A stretch of DNA of 64,000 bases, taken from the NCBI GenBank assembly GCA_963539695.1, contig CAUTOC010000007.1:4332-68331 (forward strand), written 5' to 3'. Below the pieces are notes generated by a model that saw only the letters and a list, made by a program, of their open reading frames with translations, was not told the origin of the DNA and did not search any database. Source of the DNA: Catonella sp963539695. Its GTDB lineage: Bacteria > Bacillota > Clostridia > Lachnospirales > Lachnospiraceae. Positions 1 to 8,630 of the stretch are shown one piece after another (the first letter of the stretch is position 1; every line of letters begins with the position of its first letter). The translations under genes were made by a program, and so were the position numbers.

Positions 1-805
1 TATTTTCTTTAACAACTTCTTTTTTTCTAAAAATCCACTTATTTGTTAAACTATTTTTATGCAATGTTATTTCTCGCTTTTTCACCTTATCTACATATTG
101 AATATCGTTATTGTTCTGTGTGCCATTACAAATAATAATAGCAGAAGAAATTAATTTATTTTCAAAGAGTTTTTCTGTTGTATAATCAATTATTACTGAC
201 AAATGAGGTAACATAAAGATACGCAATCTATCTGCAAATCTATTCTTAAAAATGTTGTTAGGAATCAGATAAGCTAATTTACCATCATCGGCTAATACTT
301 TTATAGACATTTCAATAAAAGCATAATAATAGTCTGGTTTTCCATCTGAACACACTATAAAATTCTTTTTAATGAAAGATCTTGTAGTTTTATTTAAATC
401 TGAATATGTTATATACGGAGGATTTCCTATAATAAAATCGAATTTTTCGCTAATAGAACTTTTTAAAAAGTCATTCTGTACAATATTCCATTTAACACAA
501 TCAATATTATATTTTTGCGCGACCCTATTTAAATTATCTATACAATTCACTTTGTGTTTCTCATCTATTTCATTTCCATATATATCATTTTCCAATCCAT
601 AGATTATCCTATCTTTAGAAAAATTTTGTTTTAAGCAGTCTGTAATATATCTATCAACAATTTCAACAAGAAAAGCTCCATCACCACAAGAATTTTCTAG
701 AACCTTTTTCCCATATAGCTTTTCTATATATCCAACTTGATTTAATATCTCAACGACAATATTGTGAGGAGTAAATACTTGACATTCAATATTAATACTT
801 TCCAT
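1..805 (-). CDS. Adenine-specific DNA methyltransferase, 3' end cut by window
   Basis: This gene runs off the left edge of the window, so only the first 268 codons are seen. Near residues 35-47 it has VLENSCGDGAFLVEIV, the S-adenosylmethionine-binding motif I, and near residues 128-132 it has GNPPYI, the catalytic NPPY motif of N6-adenine methyltransferases. The spacing resembles TaqI/Eco57I-like enzymes and the methylase part of restriction systems. The start is the ATG at 803-805, preceded by AGGAGAG with good spacing. The missing 3' part would carry the target-recognition region and perhaps a nuclease, so whether it is a lone methyltransferase or part of a type I, IIG or BREX-like system cannot be told from here. 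The base composition is more AT-rich than that of the neighbouring housekeeping genes, which fits a transferred defence gene. Confidence 0.85.
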   Translation of the reverse strand, partial: MESINIECQVFTPHNIVVEILNQVGYIEKLYGKKVLENSCGDGAFLVEIVDRYITDCLKQNFSKDRIIYGLENDIYGNEIDEKHKVNCIDNLNRVAQKYNIDCVKWNIVQNDFLKSSISEKFDFIIGNPPYITYSDLNKTTRSFIKKNFIVCSDGKPDYYYAFIEMSIKVLADDGKLAYLIPNNIFKNRFADRLRIFMLPHLSVIIDYTTEKLFENKLISSAIIICNGTQNNNDIQYVDKVKKREITLHKNSLTNKWIFRKKEVVKEN

Positions 806-858
806 ATATTCACTCTCCTTTACCATATAATTTTTAACTTGAATTAGTACCTTTTCTA

Positions 859-2604
859 TTAAATCATCTTAAAATGCCTTAAAGCATCCATGATAGCTTC
901 CTCTTTTTCCAGTGTGCATTGTGGAATAACCTGTTTCTCTTTTTTCGATTTATTATAATTCTCCCTCAGTACAATTCCACACTTCTTTTTAATCTGTGCA
1001 ATATAGAGTGTCGAAACCTTTAAATCAAATTTTTCTAATATATATTCCTTAATTTGTGCATAAGACGCTTTACTTTCAGCACTTGTCAAATCAAGCTCAT
1101 CAAGCTTAATTTCAACATCTATATGCTTATCGACATCGAGTTTGGACAAAAGTGCTACCGTCTCCACATGCAGTGTCTCCGGGAACATATCGCACAAACA
1201 GACTTTCTTTACCCTATACCCTGCCACCTCAAACTCAGGTATATCCCTTACAAGACTTGTAGGTTTACAAGCAATATAAACTATATCCTTTACCCCATAG
1301 GACAGCACTCTGTTAAGTGCCTTAGATGAAACACCGTCTCTTGGAGGATCAAGTATAATAAAATCCGGTTTCTCCTTTACTTCATCAAGTACCTTAAACA
1401 CATCTCCTGCTAAAAACTCCGTATTAGTAAGCCCGTTTAATTTAGCATTTTCATTGGCGGCATCTACAGCCTCTTCTACTATCTCTATACCTATCACCTT
1501 CTTAGCCACAGGGGAAATTATCTGCCCTATTGTACCTGTTCCGCTATAAAGGTCATAGACTATATTCTCCTCATTATTTCCCACATACTCCCTTACCTTG
1601 TTGTAAAGTACCTCAGCCCCTAGGGAATTAGTTTGGAAAAATGAAAATGTGGTAATTTTAAATTTCAGCCCAAGCAGCTCCTCATTTATATAGTCCCTTC
1701 CAAAGAGAATTTCCTGCCTCTCAGCCTTCACATCATCAGAAACCTCATCATTTACAAGATGAATAATACCTACTATTTCTCCCTCTAATCTTATCTTTTT
1801 AAGATTTTCCGCCATTTTGACTAAAATACTCTTTTCTGCATAGCTTTGTTTTCCACCTTTTTCATAAATTGCATTTGGTGAAGCCAAGAACTCTTTAAGA
1901 CTGTCCATTTCCATAGCAGTCTTTTCCGCCTTTGTTATAAAGTCAGATGAAGTCTCAAGAGCTACCAAAATCTCTCCCGTTTTAGAAGCTCTTCTTACAA
2001 GTAAATGTCTGAGGTATCCTCTGTGCATTGCCTTATTATAAAATGAAATTTCCGCTTTGTTAAAATGTGTGAATACACATCTTAGTATCTTATTAAAATC
2101 ATCATTTACTATTTTACAATCATCAGTATATAAAATATCATGGAAATGTCCTCTTTTATGCAGCCCCAGTGACATCGGTCCACCCTTGTAACTATCTCCG
2201 AAGGCAAACTCCATCTTATTTCTGGTTTCCCACTCGATAGGACTTCCAAGTATTTCTTCATATTCATAATCAGCAGTTATGACCCTGTCTAGCATTTTCT
2301 TTACCTGAGAGCTTTTTAACCTAAGCTGTTCCTCATAAGGCAAAGTATGATAAGAACAACCTCCACAAATCCCGTAGTTCTTACAGACAGGTTCTCTTGT
2401 CTCTATAGCTGCCTTTTCTAAAATTTCTTCTATACAGGCTTCATACCTTTCATTTCTTCTTTTTTGAATCCTATATCTCACCTTCTGACCTGTTATTCCA
2501 CCTTTAAGTACAACTTTTCTCTCATCATCTTCGAGGATTATTATTCCCTTATCAGGAAAATCCACATAACTTATTATTCCTTCTGCAACTTCACCTTTTT
2601 CCAA
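859..2604 (-). CDS. rlmD: 23S rRNA (uracil-5-)-methyltransferase RlmD/RumA family, with C-terminal extension
   Basis: It methylates uridine at C5 in 23S rRNA (RlmD type). The N-terminal about 60 residues look like a TRAM RNA-binding domain. Cys74, Cys80 and Cys83, with a later Cys in YTDDCK, form the expected 4Fe-4S site. The methyltransferase domain contains YDLYSGTGTIG, DPPRDG and the catalytic cysteine in YIACKPTSLVRD. At 581 residues it is about 120 longer than usual because roughly 90 residues follow the catalytic domain; this tail starts near VDKHIDVEIKLDELDL and looks like a separate module. The start is a TTG at 2602-2604 with AAGGAG six bases upstream; no in-frame ATG fits. The gene is alone: the next gene on its strand begins 54 bases downstream of its stop and has its own ribosome site. 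Confidence 0.88.
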   Translation of the reverse strand: MEKGEVAEGIISYVDFPDKGIIILEDDERKVVLKGGITGQKVRYRIQKRRNERYEACIEEILEKAAIETREPVCKNYGICGGCSYHTLPYEEQLRLKSSQVKKMLDRVITADYEYEEILGSPIEWETRNKMEFAFGDSYKGGPMSLGLHKRGHFHDILYTDDCKIVNDDFNKILRCVFTHFNKAEISFYNKAMHRGYLRHLLVRRASKTGEILVALETSSDFITKAEKTAMEMDSLKEFLASPNAIYEKGGKQSYAEKSILVKMAENLKKIRLEGEIVGIIHLVNDEVSDDVKAERQEILFGRDYINEELLGLKFKITTFSFFQTNSLGAEVLYNKVREYVGNNEENIVYDLYSGTGTIGQIISPVAKKVIGIEIVEEAVDAANENAKLNGLTNTEFLAGDVFKVLDEVKEKPDFIILDPPRDGVSSKALNRVLSYGVKDIVYIACKPTSLVRDIPEFEVAGYRVKKVCLCDMFPETLHVETVALLSKLDVDKHIDVEIKLDELDLTSAESKASYAQIKEYILEKFDLKVSTLYIAQIKKKCGIVLRENYNKSKKEKQVIPQCTLEKEEAIMDALRHFKMI

Positions 2605-2852
2605 TGTTTTCTCCTTTATACAATCCTCGTATTACCTAACTCCGTATCATTTACCAAACACAATACAGACACATATTCAAATCACAATTCTACAAACATC
2701 TACTCTTTATCATTATGCCACACTTATCAAGTTCAAGCAATATTAAGCCTATATTATTCTCTTTACTTTAGCATTATAAATTGTTAAAATACCCTTGAAA
2801 AAGTTAAAACTATATAAAATTTTTAATGGATAAAAAATTAATGAGGTATTAA

Positions 2853-3236
2853 ATGGAACTTAGAAAACTGGAAAAATCGGATAGTCAAAAACTTGAGGAT
2901 TTAATAAAAAATGTTGAAGATAATTTAAAAGATGAAACTTTTTGGCTGCCTATAACGGATAAGTCAAGAGATAATTTTTTTAAAGAAAGCTGGACTTATT
3001 TTTTAGGTGCTTTTGAAGGAGAGGAATTAATAGGGGCAGCAGGCTTATTTTTCAACGAAAATGAATTTGGAGAAAGCTGTAAAGCGTTAGGCATTAAAAG
3101 CAATCAAATTGCAGAATACGGAAGAGCTATGGTTCGCTCAGATTATAGAAATAGAGGAATTATGCAGCAAATACTGGGAAATCTGTTAGGATATGCTAAT
3201 CACTTTAGCAGTTATGACAATTACCATATATTTTAG
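2853..3236 (+). pseudogene. GNAT acetyltransferase, truncated at the C-terminus
   Basis: The first 110 residues have the look of a GNAT N-acetyltransferase: a strand ending in ELIGAAGLFF, then the acetyl-CoA loop region in AEYGRAMVRSDYRNRGIMQQIL, close to the family's R/Q-x-x-G-x-G/A pattern. A full GNAT domain needs about 40-50 more residues with the last strands. Instead the frame goes into an unrelated 14-residue tail and stops inside the start of the next gene, which it overlaps by 44 bases in another frame. It has an ATG start with a weak GAGG-type site. I infer a recombination or deletion that joined two unrelated genes near position 3190, leaving a probably inactive enzyme. Confidence 0.7.
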
Positions 3237-3981
3237 TATTACCGATGAAAGCTTAAAAGACATTATAATTACTTTGATTTCTTTATTAGCTGCTGTTGCC
3301 GTATTTATTCAAATAAAACAAGGAACAGACATAGCTAAAGCAGAGTTTGTAATGGGTTTACAAGAAACTTTTTCCAACTCAAAAGGATTTTCAGAATTAT
3401 TTATGACCTGTTGGAATGAATATGTAAATAGTGAAAATTCTAATGCAGATAAAAAAAATAATAAATCTCATACTAATTTGGAGTCAGTTAAAACTTTTCT
3501 TAATAAGGATGACGGTAGAAAAGTTTTGCTAAATTATTTAACTTTTTTTGAAAGCATCTACCTTGTGAAAGAACAGGGAAATTTGGATTTTAAAATATTA
3601 GATGAATTATTCGGCAGAAGATTCTTTATTGTTGTTACCAATAAAACAATACAAGAAGAAGATTTATGTAAAAATATAGCTTACTACGATAATGTAAAAA
3701 AATTGTATGACGATTGGAAAAATTATAGAAAGAAATTAATCAATAAAAATATTAAAAATAATTTCAAAGATTATAGGAAAAAATACAAAATTCTTATCAA
3801 ATATTGTGAGAATTACAATAAGGTCATCACTGATTATAACTATCAAAAAATTATCACTAATTATACAGATTATAAAAAGATTATCGAAGAGGAAAAATTT
3901 CTTATATTTGAAAAACATCCGTTAAATGAAGACTTATTAATTACATATTCAAATAAGAATTCGTCAACAAAAAATTCATAA
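3193..3981 (+). CDS. Small membrane protein with a cytoplasmic domain, DUF4760-like
   Basis: The product has 262 residues. Two hydrophobic segments lie near residues 1-15 and 22-42, followed by IKQGTDIAKAEFVMGLQETF and a helical cytoplasmic region resembling bacterial DUF4760-type proteins of unknown role. Residues about 185-235 are low in complexity, with repeated DY and NY pairs and many Lys. The start at 3193 lacks a proper ribosome site: only TAGGAT sits directly against the ATG, and the preceding truncated acetyltransferase gene is read through this region in another frame. The gene may therefore be poorly expressed or be the downstream half of a chimeric locus. The function is unknown; the DUF assignment is from memory of the pattern. 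Confidence 0.6.
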   Translation: MLITLAVMTITIYFSITDESLKDIIITLISLLAAVAVFIQIKQGTDIAKAEFVMGLQETFSNSKGFSELFMTCWNEYVNSENSNADKKNNKSHTNLESVKTFLNKDDGRKVLLNYLTFFESIYLVKEQGNLDFKILDELFGRRFFIVVTNKTIQEEDLCKNIAYYDNVKKLYDDWKNYRKKLINKNIKNNFKDYRKKYKILIKYCENYNKVITDYNYQKIITNYTDYKKIIEEEKFLIFEKHPLNEDLLITYSNKNSSTKNS

Positions 3982-3988
3982 GATATTA

Positions 3989-4030
3989 AAAAGTGACTAC
4001 AACCTTACTTATAGGCTGCGGTCACTTTTT
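3989..4030. terminator. Bidirectional hairpin terminator
   Basis: The arms AAAAGTGAC and GTCACTTTTT face each other across a 23-base loop between two convergent genes. Runs of A on the left and T on the right allow ending on both strands, for the membrane protein gene and for metA. Confidence 0.75.
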
Positions 4031-4032
4031 AA

Positions 4033-4944
4033 TTATATTGTAAAATCATAAGGTGTGTTCTGGTAAATATAATAATTTATCCAATTTGTGTAAAGCGTAT
4101 TAGCATGTGCTCTCCATGAAAGAGTCGGTCTGTTCTCAGGATTATTTTTAGGATAATAATTATTTGGGATTTCTATAGGCAGACCCTTACCTTTATCCCT
4201 TTTATATTCGGCATCAAGTGTAACTCTGTCATACTCAGGGTGTCCCATTACAAAAATCCTGCTTCCGTCTTTCGTCATAAAAAGAAATACTCCCGCCTCC
4301 TCTGATTCTGCAAGTATAATTAAATCTTCATTATCTGCAATATCTTCTCTTCTTACGCTCGTATGTCTGGAATGCGGTGCATAAAAATAATCATCAAATC
4401 CTCTTACTAAAGGCTCTCTTTTGTTGTATACCTTATGCGGATAAATTCCAAAAAGCTTCCCGTCAAACTGATACTTATCCGCCCCATAATAATAATACAT
4501 ACCTGCCATAGCTGCCCAACACAGGTGTAAGGTGGAGGTCACATGAGTTTTAGCCCAGTCCATAATCTCACAAAGTTCTTTCCAATAAGCAACTTCTTCA
4601 TATTTTAAAGTTTCTACCGGAGCACCTGTGATTATAAGTCCATCATATTTTTTCTTTTCAATCTCAGAAAAAGTAAGATAAAACTCATCCAAATGACTTG
4701 TAGGTGTATTTTTACCTATATAACTTTCAGTAGTTAAAAATGTAATATTTACCTGAAGGGGAGTATTGGAAAGGGAACGCATAAGCTGTACTTCCGTATC
4801 TTCTTTAAGCGGCATTAAATTAAGGATAAGTATCTCAAGTGGACGAATATCCTGTGCCATAGCCCTGTTCTCATCCATTATAAATATATTCTCATCTTCC
4901 AATATTTTTTTAGCCGGAAAATTATTTTTTACCTTAATCGGCAT
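4033..4944 (-). CDS. metA: Homoserine O-acyltransferase MetA, predicted acetyl-CoA type
   Basis: The first step of the homoserine branch of methionine synthesis: it acylates homoserine. The 303-residue length and N-terminus MPIKVKNNFPA match the family. Catalytic Cys142 is in LHLCWAAMAG, and the His and Glu of GHPEYD complete the active site. Residue 111 is Glu (in TGAPVE); in characterised members Glu here goes with acetyl-CoA and Gly with succinyl-CoA, so this enzyme is predicted to be a homoserine O-acetyltransferase. A longer reading frame starts at 4962, but the ATG at 4944 is preferred because GGGAGGTGG lies seven bases before it and the family starts there. Its first 11 bases overlap the end of ligA, so the two are probably cotranscribed and translationally coupled. 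Confidence 0.92.
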   Translation of the reverse strand: MPIKVKNNFPAKKILEDENIFIMDENRAMAQDIRPLEILILNLMPLKEDTEVQLMRSLSNTPLQVNITFLTTESYIGKNTPTSHLDEFYLTFSEIEKKKYDGLIITGAPVETLKYEEVAYWKELCEIMDWAKTHVTSTLHLCWAAMAGMYYYYGADKYQFDGKLFGIYPHKVYNKREPLVRGFDDYFYAPHSRHTSVRREDIADNEDLIILAESEEAGVFLFMTKDGSRIFVMGHPEYDRVTLDAEYKRDKGKGLPIEIPNNYYPKNNPENRPTLSWRAHANTLYTNWINYYIYQNTPYDFTI

Positions 4945-6928
4945 TGTTACCACCTCCCACAAGTTCCAAAAATTCAGTTTCGCTTATTATTTTAACTCCA
5001 AGCTCCTTAGCCTTCTTATTCTTTCCTGAATTGGAAGTTACATTATTATTTATCAGATAATTTGTTTTACCTGTTACAGAGCCTGTTACCTTACCTCCCT
5101 TACTTTCTATAAAGTCTGAAAGTTCTCTGCGGTTCTTAAACTTTTTTACATCACCTGTAATTACAAAAGTCAGGTCTACTATAGCATTATTTCCTTCATC
5201 ATCATCTGTATCTTGATTATTTTCAACATTTTTCTCAATATGTACCTCAGCCAGTAAATGCTCTAAAGTTTTAAGATTTTCATCTTTGTTAAAATATTCC
5301 ACAAAGACTTTTGCCATAACCTCACCTATGCCATCTATCTGGGTAAGCTCATCTTCTTTAGCCTTTGTAATCTTATCAAAATCATTGTTAAAAAATTTAC
5401 AAATAAGCTTTGCCGTTGCAAGCCCGATATTAGCTATGCCCAAGCTGTACAGTACCCTGACCGCTGTAGTTTCCCTTGCTTTATCAAGGCTTTCTGTCAA
5501 ATTACTATACGATTTTTCTCCTAAGCCTTCCATTGTAACTATCTTTTCTTTATACCTTGTAAGCTTAAATACATCACTAAGTTCATGTATCATATTTTCC
5601 GCTACAAATTTCTCCAAGGTCATTTCTGAAAGCCCTGCTATATTCATTGCATCTCTGCTTACAAAATGTGTCAGAAGTTTTAATCTCTTAGCCATACAGT
5701 AAAGATTGGTACAATAAAGTGTCTGTATTCCTTCCTCATCTTTAAGCTCAGTTTTACCTCCACATACCGGACAGGCTGTAGGTATCTGCTCTGCATTACT
5801 TCCCGTCAGATTTTCAAGTATCTGTGGAATTATCATATTTGCTTTATAGACCTTTATTTTATCTCCCACCCCAAGCTTCAGACTTCTCATTATACTTACA
5901 TTGTGAACACTTGCTCTTGTAACAGTTGTTCCTTCAAGTTCTACAGCATCAAAAATTGCTACAGGATTGATAAGTCCTGTTCTTGAAGCTGACCATTCTA
6001 TTTTGCGTAGGGTAGTTTCCGCTGTTTCATCTTTCCATTTAAAAGCTATGGAATGGCGTGGAAATTTAGAAGTTCTACCAAGACTGTTGCCGTAGACTAT
6101 ATCATTAAACTGAAGTACCAGTCCGTCTGACGGAAGGTCGGAAGTTTTTATTTTATTTTCATATTCTCTTACTTTATTTTCAAGATTATCCTTATTTACT
6201 AAAGGATGGTCAACTACCGTAAAACCGAGACTCTCAAGATAGTCTAATTCTTCTTCCCTAGTCTTAAATTTTTCTCCACCAAAGAGATCCTCATACACTA
6301 TGAAATTCACATTTCTTTTAGCCGTAACCTCTGTAGAGAGCTGTCTTACAGAGCCGCTGCAAAGATTTCTGGGATTCTTATATTTCTCGGCTATATCAGT
6401 GATTTCATCATTTATTCTGTTAAAATCAGAGTATTTTATTACAGCCTCTCCACGCACCATCAGACTTCCTTTATAAGGAATTACCAGCGGGATATTCTCA
6501 AAGAATCTTGCATTTTCAGTAACAACCTCACCTATTTCACCATTTCCCCGAGTTAAAGCTTCGACAAGTTCTCCGTTTTCATAAGTAAGTACAATAGTAA
6601 GCCCATCGAGTTTCCACATAAGTATTCCTTCTTTATCACCTAAAAATGAAGCAAGTTCTCCAACATCCTTAGTTTTACTAAGTGAAAGTCTTGGTTCTTT
6701 ATGGGCTTTTTTAGGAAGTGAACTTAATACCTCATAGCCCACTTTCTTAGTAAGGCTTCCTGCAAGCACTATTCCTGTTTCATTTTCAAGTGCTTCAAGT
6801 TCGTCATATAGCTTATCGTATTCTGCATTACTCATAATCTCAGTGCTTTCTGTATAATAAGCCTTTGCCGCCTTATCAAGTACAGCTATAAGTTCCTTCA
6901 TCCTACGCTTCTTTGCATTTATATCCAT
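4934..6928 (-). CDS. ligA: NAD-dependent DNA ligase
   Basis: Seals nicks in DNA using NAD. The 664 residues follow the usual order: an N-terminal Ia domain with AYYTESTEIMSNAEYDKLYD, the nucleotidyltransferase domain with the adenylated lysine in WKLDGL near residue 107, an OB fold, a four-cysteine zinc site (CPVCGG and CTNLYC), helix-hairpin-helix repeats with IDGIGEVMAKVFVEYF, and a C-terminal BRCT domain from about residue 580. An acidic linker rich in Asp and Asn precedes the BRCT domain. Some motifs are divergent from the most common LigA (PRLSLSKTKD in place of the usual MLSLDNAF-like stretch), so a second, more typical ligase elsewhere in the genome is possible. It lies two bases after rluF and overlaps metA. 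Confidence 0.93.
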   Translation of the reverse strand: MDINAKKRRMKELIAVLDKAAKAYYTESTEIMSNAEYDKLYDELEALENETGIVLAGSLTKKVGYEVLSSLPKKAHKEPRLSLSKTKDVGELASFLGDKEGILMWKLDGLTIVLTYENGELVEALTRGNGEIGEVVTENARFFENIPLVIPYKGSLMVRGEAVIKYSDFNRINDEITDIAEKYKNPRNLCSGSVRQLSTEVTAKRNVNFIVYEDLFGGEKFKTREEELDYLESLGFTVVDHPLVNKDNLENKVREYENKIKTSDLPSDGLVLQFNDIVYGNSLGRTSKFPRHSIAFKWKDETAETTLRKIEWSASRTGLINPVAIFDAVELEGTTVTRASVHNVSIMRSLKLGVGDKIKVYKANMIIPQILENLTGSNAEQIPTACPVCGGKTELKDEEGIQTLYCTNLYCMAKRLKLLTHFVSRDAMNIAGLSEMTLEKFVAENMIHELSDVFKLTRYKEKIVTMEGLGEKSYSNLTESLDKARETTAVRVLYSLGIANIGLATAKLICKFFNNDFDKITKAKEDELTQIDGIGEVMAKVFVEYFNKDENLKTLEHLLAEVHIEKNVENNQDTDDDEGNNAIVDLTFVITGDVKKFKNRRELSDFIESKGGKVTGSVTGKTNYLINNNVTSNSGKNKKAKELGVKIISETEFLELVGGGNNAD

Positions 6929-6930
6929 AT

Positions 6931-7635
6931 TTACCTCAATCCCTTTATAAGTTCTTCATACTCTTTATCTGTTATATTTCTATAAGTGCCTGATTTCAGA
7001 TTACCAAGTTTAATATTCATTATTCTTATTCTTTTAAGCCTTACCACTTTATGACCAAAATACTCACACATTCTTCTAATCTGTCTGTTTAACCCTTGAG
7101 TTAGGGTAATATTAAATGAAACTTTACCTGTACGCTTTAAGTTGCACTTTCTGGTTATGGTATCAAGTATAGGCACACCCTCAGACATTTTATTAAGAAA
7201 TTCATCGCTAAAAGGCTTGTCCACCTCAACCTCATACTCTTTTTCATGGAAATTTCTTGCTTTCATTATCTTATTTGACAAATCTCCGTCATTACTTAGC
7301 AGAATAAGTCCTTCTGAGTCCTTGTCAAGCCTGCCCACAGGGAAAATCCGTTCAGGATAATTTATATATTCTATTATATTAATGTCTTTTGACTTAGGAT
7401 CTGTAGTCGTACACACTATTCCTCTCGGCTTATTAAAAGCTATGAGCACTTTTTTAGTACCTGCCTTAACAATATTTCCGTCAACCCTTACTTCATCACC
7501 TTCATTAACTACCGAACCTAAAAAGGCATGGTTTCCATTTATAGATACCCTGCCTTCTTCAATAAGCCTGTCTGCCCCACGCCTGGAACATACGCCCGCT
7601 TCACTTAAATATTTATTTATTCTTACTGTTTCCAT
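6931..7635 (-). CDS. rluF: rRNA pseudouridine synthase, RluF-like
   Basis: Converts a uridine of 23S rRNA to pseudouridine. The N-terminus (RINKYLSEAGVCSRRGADR) is an S4 RNA-binding domain, and the catalytic aspartate is in FPVGRLDKDSEGL. QGLNRQIRRMCEYFG and a basic tail match the RsuA/RluB/RluF group; the phrase RLKRIRIMNI favours RluF over RluB. The start is the ATG at 7635, preceded by AGGTGAT which fits the 16S tail; a GTG six bases earlier is less likely because it lies inside that site. It is packed 2 bases before ligA and 25 bases after an exported protein gene, so it is part of the same transcript. Confidence 0.88.
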   Translation of the reverse strand: METVRINKYLSEAGVCSRRGADRLIEEGRVSINGNHAFLGSVVNEGDEVRVDGNIVKAGTKKVLIAFNKPRGIVCTTTDPKSKDINIIEYINYPERIFPVGRLDKDSEGLILLSNDGDLSNKIMKARNFHEKEYEVEVDKPFSDEFLNKMSEGVPILDTITRKCNLKRTGKVSFNITLTQGLNRQIRRMCEYFGHKVVRLKRIRIMNIKLGNLKSGTYRNITDKEYEELIKGLR

Positions 7636-7660
7636 AATCACCTATACTTATTAATCTTGG

Positions 7661-8515
7661 CTAATTATTTTTATCAGCTTTTTTCTTTTTAGTATTTTTT
7701 GATGACTTAACATTGTCCATCTTTTTATTTTTAGTTTCAGATATATTTATATCTTCATCACTTCCTGCCTGTCGATTTTTAAGTTTACTAAAAAATGCCT
7801 CAAGCTTCTCATCACTTTTTATCTCATGTGCAAGCTTAGTGTTAACATCTGAAAGAAGTGCAACTACATCTTCTCTTTTTGTATCCTCATCTATTATCTT
7901 TTGAACTTCATTTGATACCGGTGATAATACTATTTTAAACTCTCCGCCGGCATCAGGTCTTATGTAAAAACCGTCTACCCCTGAAGCTGCCGTGTCTATT
8001 CCCTTAATTTTGGTTTCGGTTCTTGCATATACCATTATTGCTTTCTCCTCAGGACCGTCTATGGTGTAACAGTCTACAAGCTTAATACTTTCAAAATTTT
8101 TCATTATCTGCGGTAATTCTTCTATGCCTGCATAGCTGATATTATCAACCAGTTTACCAATCTTGTCCTTGTCAACCTCCAGTCTGGCTTTATAGTAATC
8201 TGCTATAAGCTTATTTACCTCCGGATAAGCATTTTTCATTAATATACTAACCCCTTTGGCATTATCTGCACTACCTGTTTCTACCTGCTTATCAGATATG
8301 CCGCTTTCTACACTTTGCAGATTTGACACAATATTCCCACTGCTTACGATACTTGTAGAATCATTTTTTTCTACAGATGTAGTTTCGTTATCTTTAATTT
8401 TAGGTGTATCATCAGCCCTTGTATCTAGCGGACTTTTTGTTGAAAATACTATCATTCCAAGAAGCATAATGGAACAACTCGCTGTTATTATCAGTTTTCT
8501 ATATTTAAAACGCAT
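7661..8515 (-). CDS. Exported or membrane-anchored protein of unknown function
   Basis: The 284-residue product has one N-terminal hydrophobic segment (about residues 8-25) after a short basic stretch, so it is either secreted or anchored facing outward. After a Ser/Thr-rich linker, residues about 80-225 form a folded region with conserved-looking helical sequence (PEVNKLIADYYKARLEVD) and a strand part around DCYTIDGPEEKAIMVYARTE, reminiscent of NTF2-like or lipoprotein sensor domains. The last 30 residues are very lysine-rich. The start at 8515 is chosen because AGTGAGG stands six bases before it; a longer frame begins at 8542 without a good site. I do not recognise the family. Confidence 0.65.
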   Translation of the reverse strand: MRFKYRKLIITASCSIMLLGMIVFSTKSPLDTRADDTPKIKDNETTSVEKNDSTSIVSSGNIVSNLQSVESGISDKQVETGSADNAKGVSILMKNAYPEVNKLIADYYKARLEVDKDKIGKLVDNISYAGIEELPQIMKNFESIKLVDCYTIDGPEEKAIMVYARTETKIKGIDTAASGVDGFYIRPDAGGEFKIVLSPVSNEVQKIIDEDTKREDVVALLSDVNTKLAHEIKSDEKLEAFFSKLKNRQAGSDEDINISETKNKKMDNVKSSKNTKKKKADKNN

Positions 8516-8630
8516 TGTAAACCTCACTTTATTATAAAACATAACCCACGCTATTATACTATTTTTACATTTTTAATTCAAGAAAGCTTTTAAATATTAT
8601 AATCTTTCTTCTAAGTACAAACTTTCTAAA

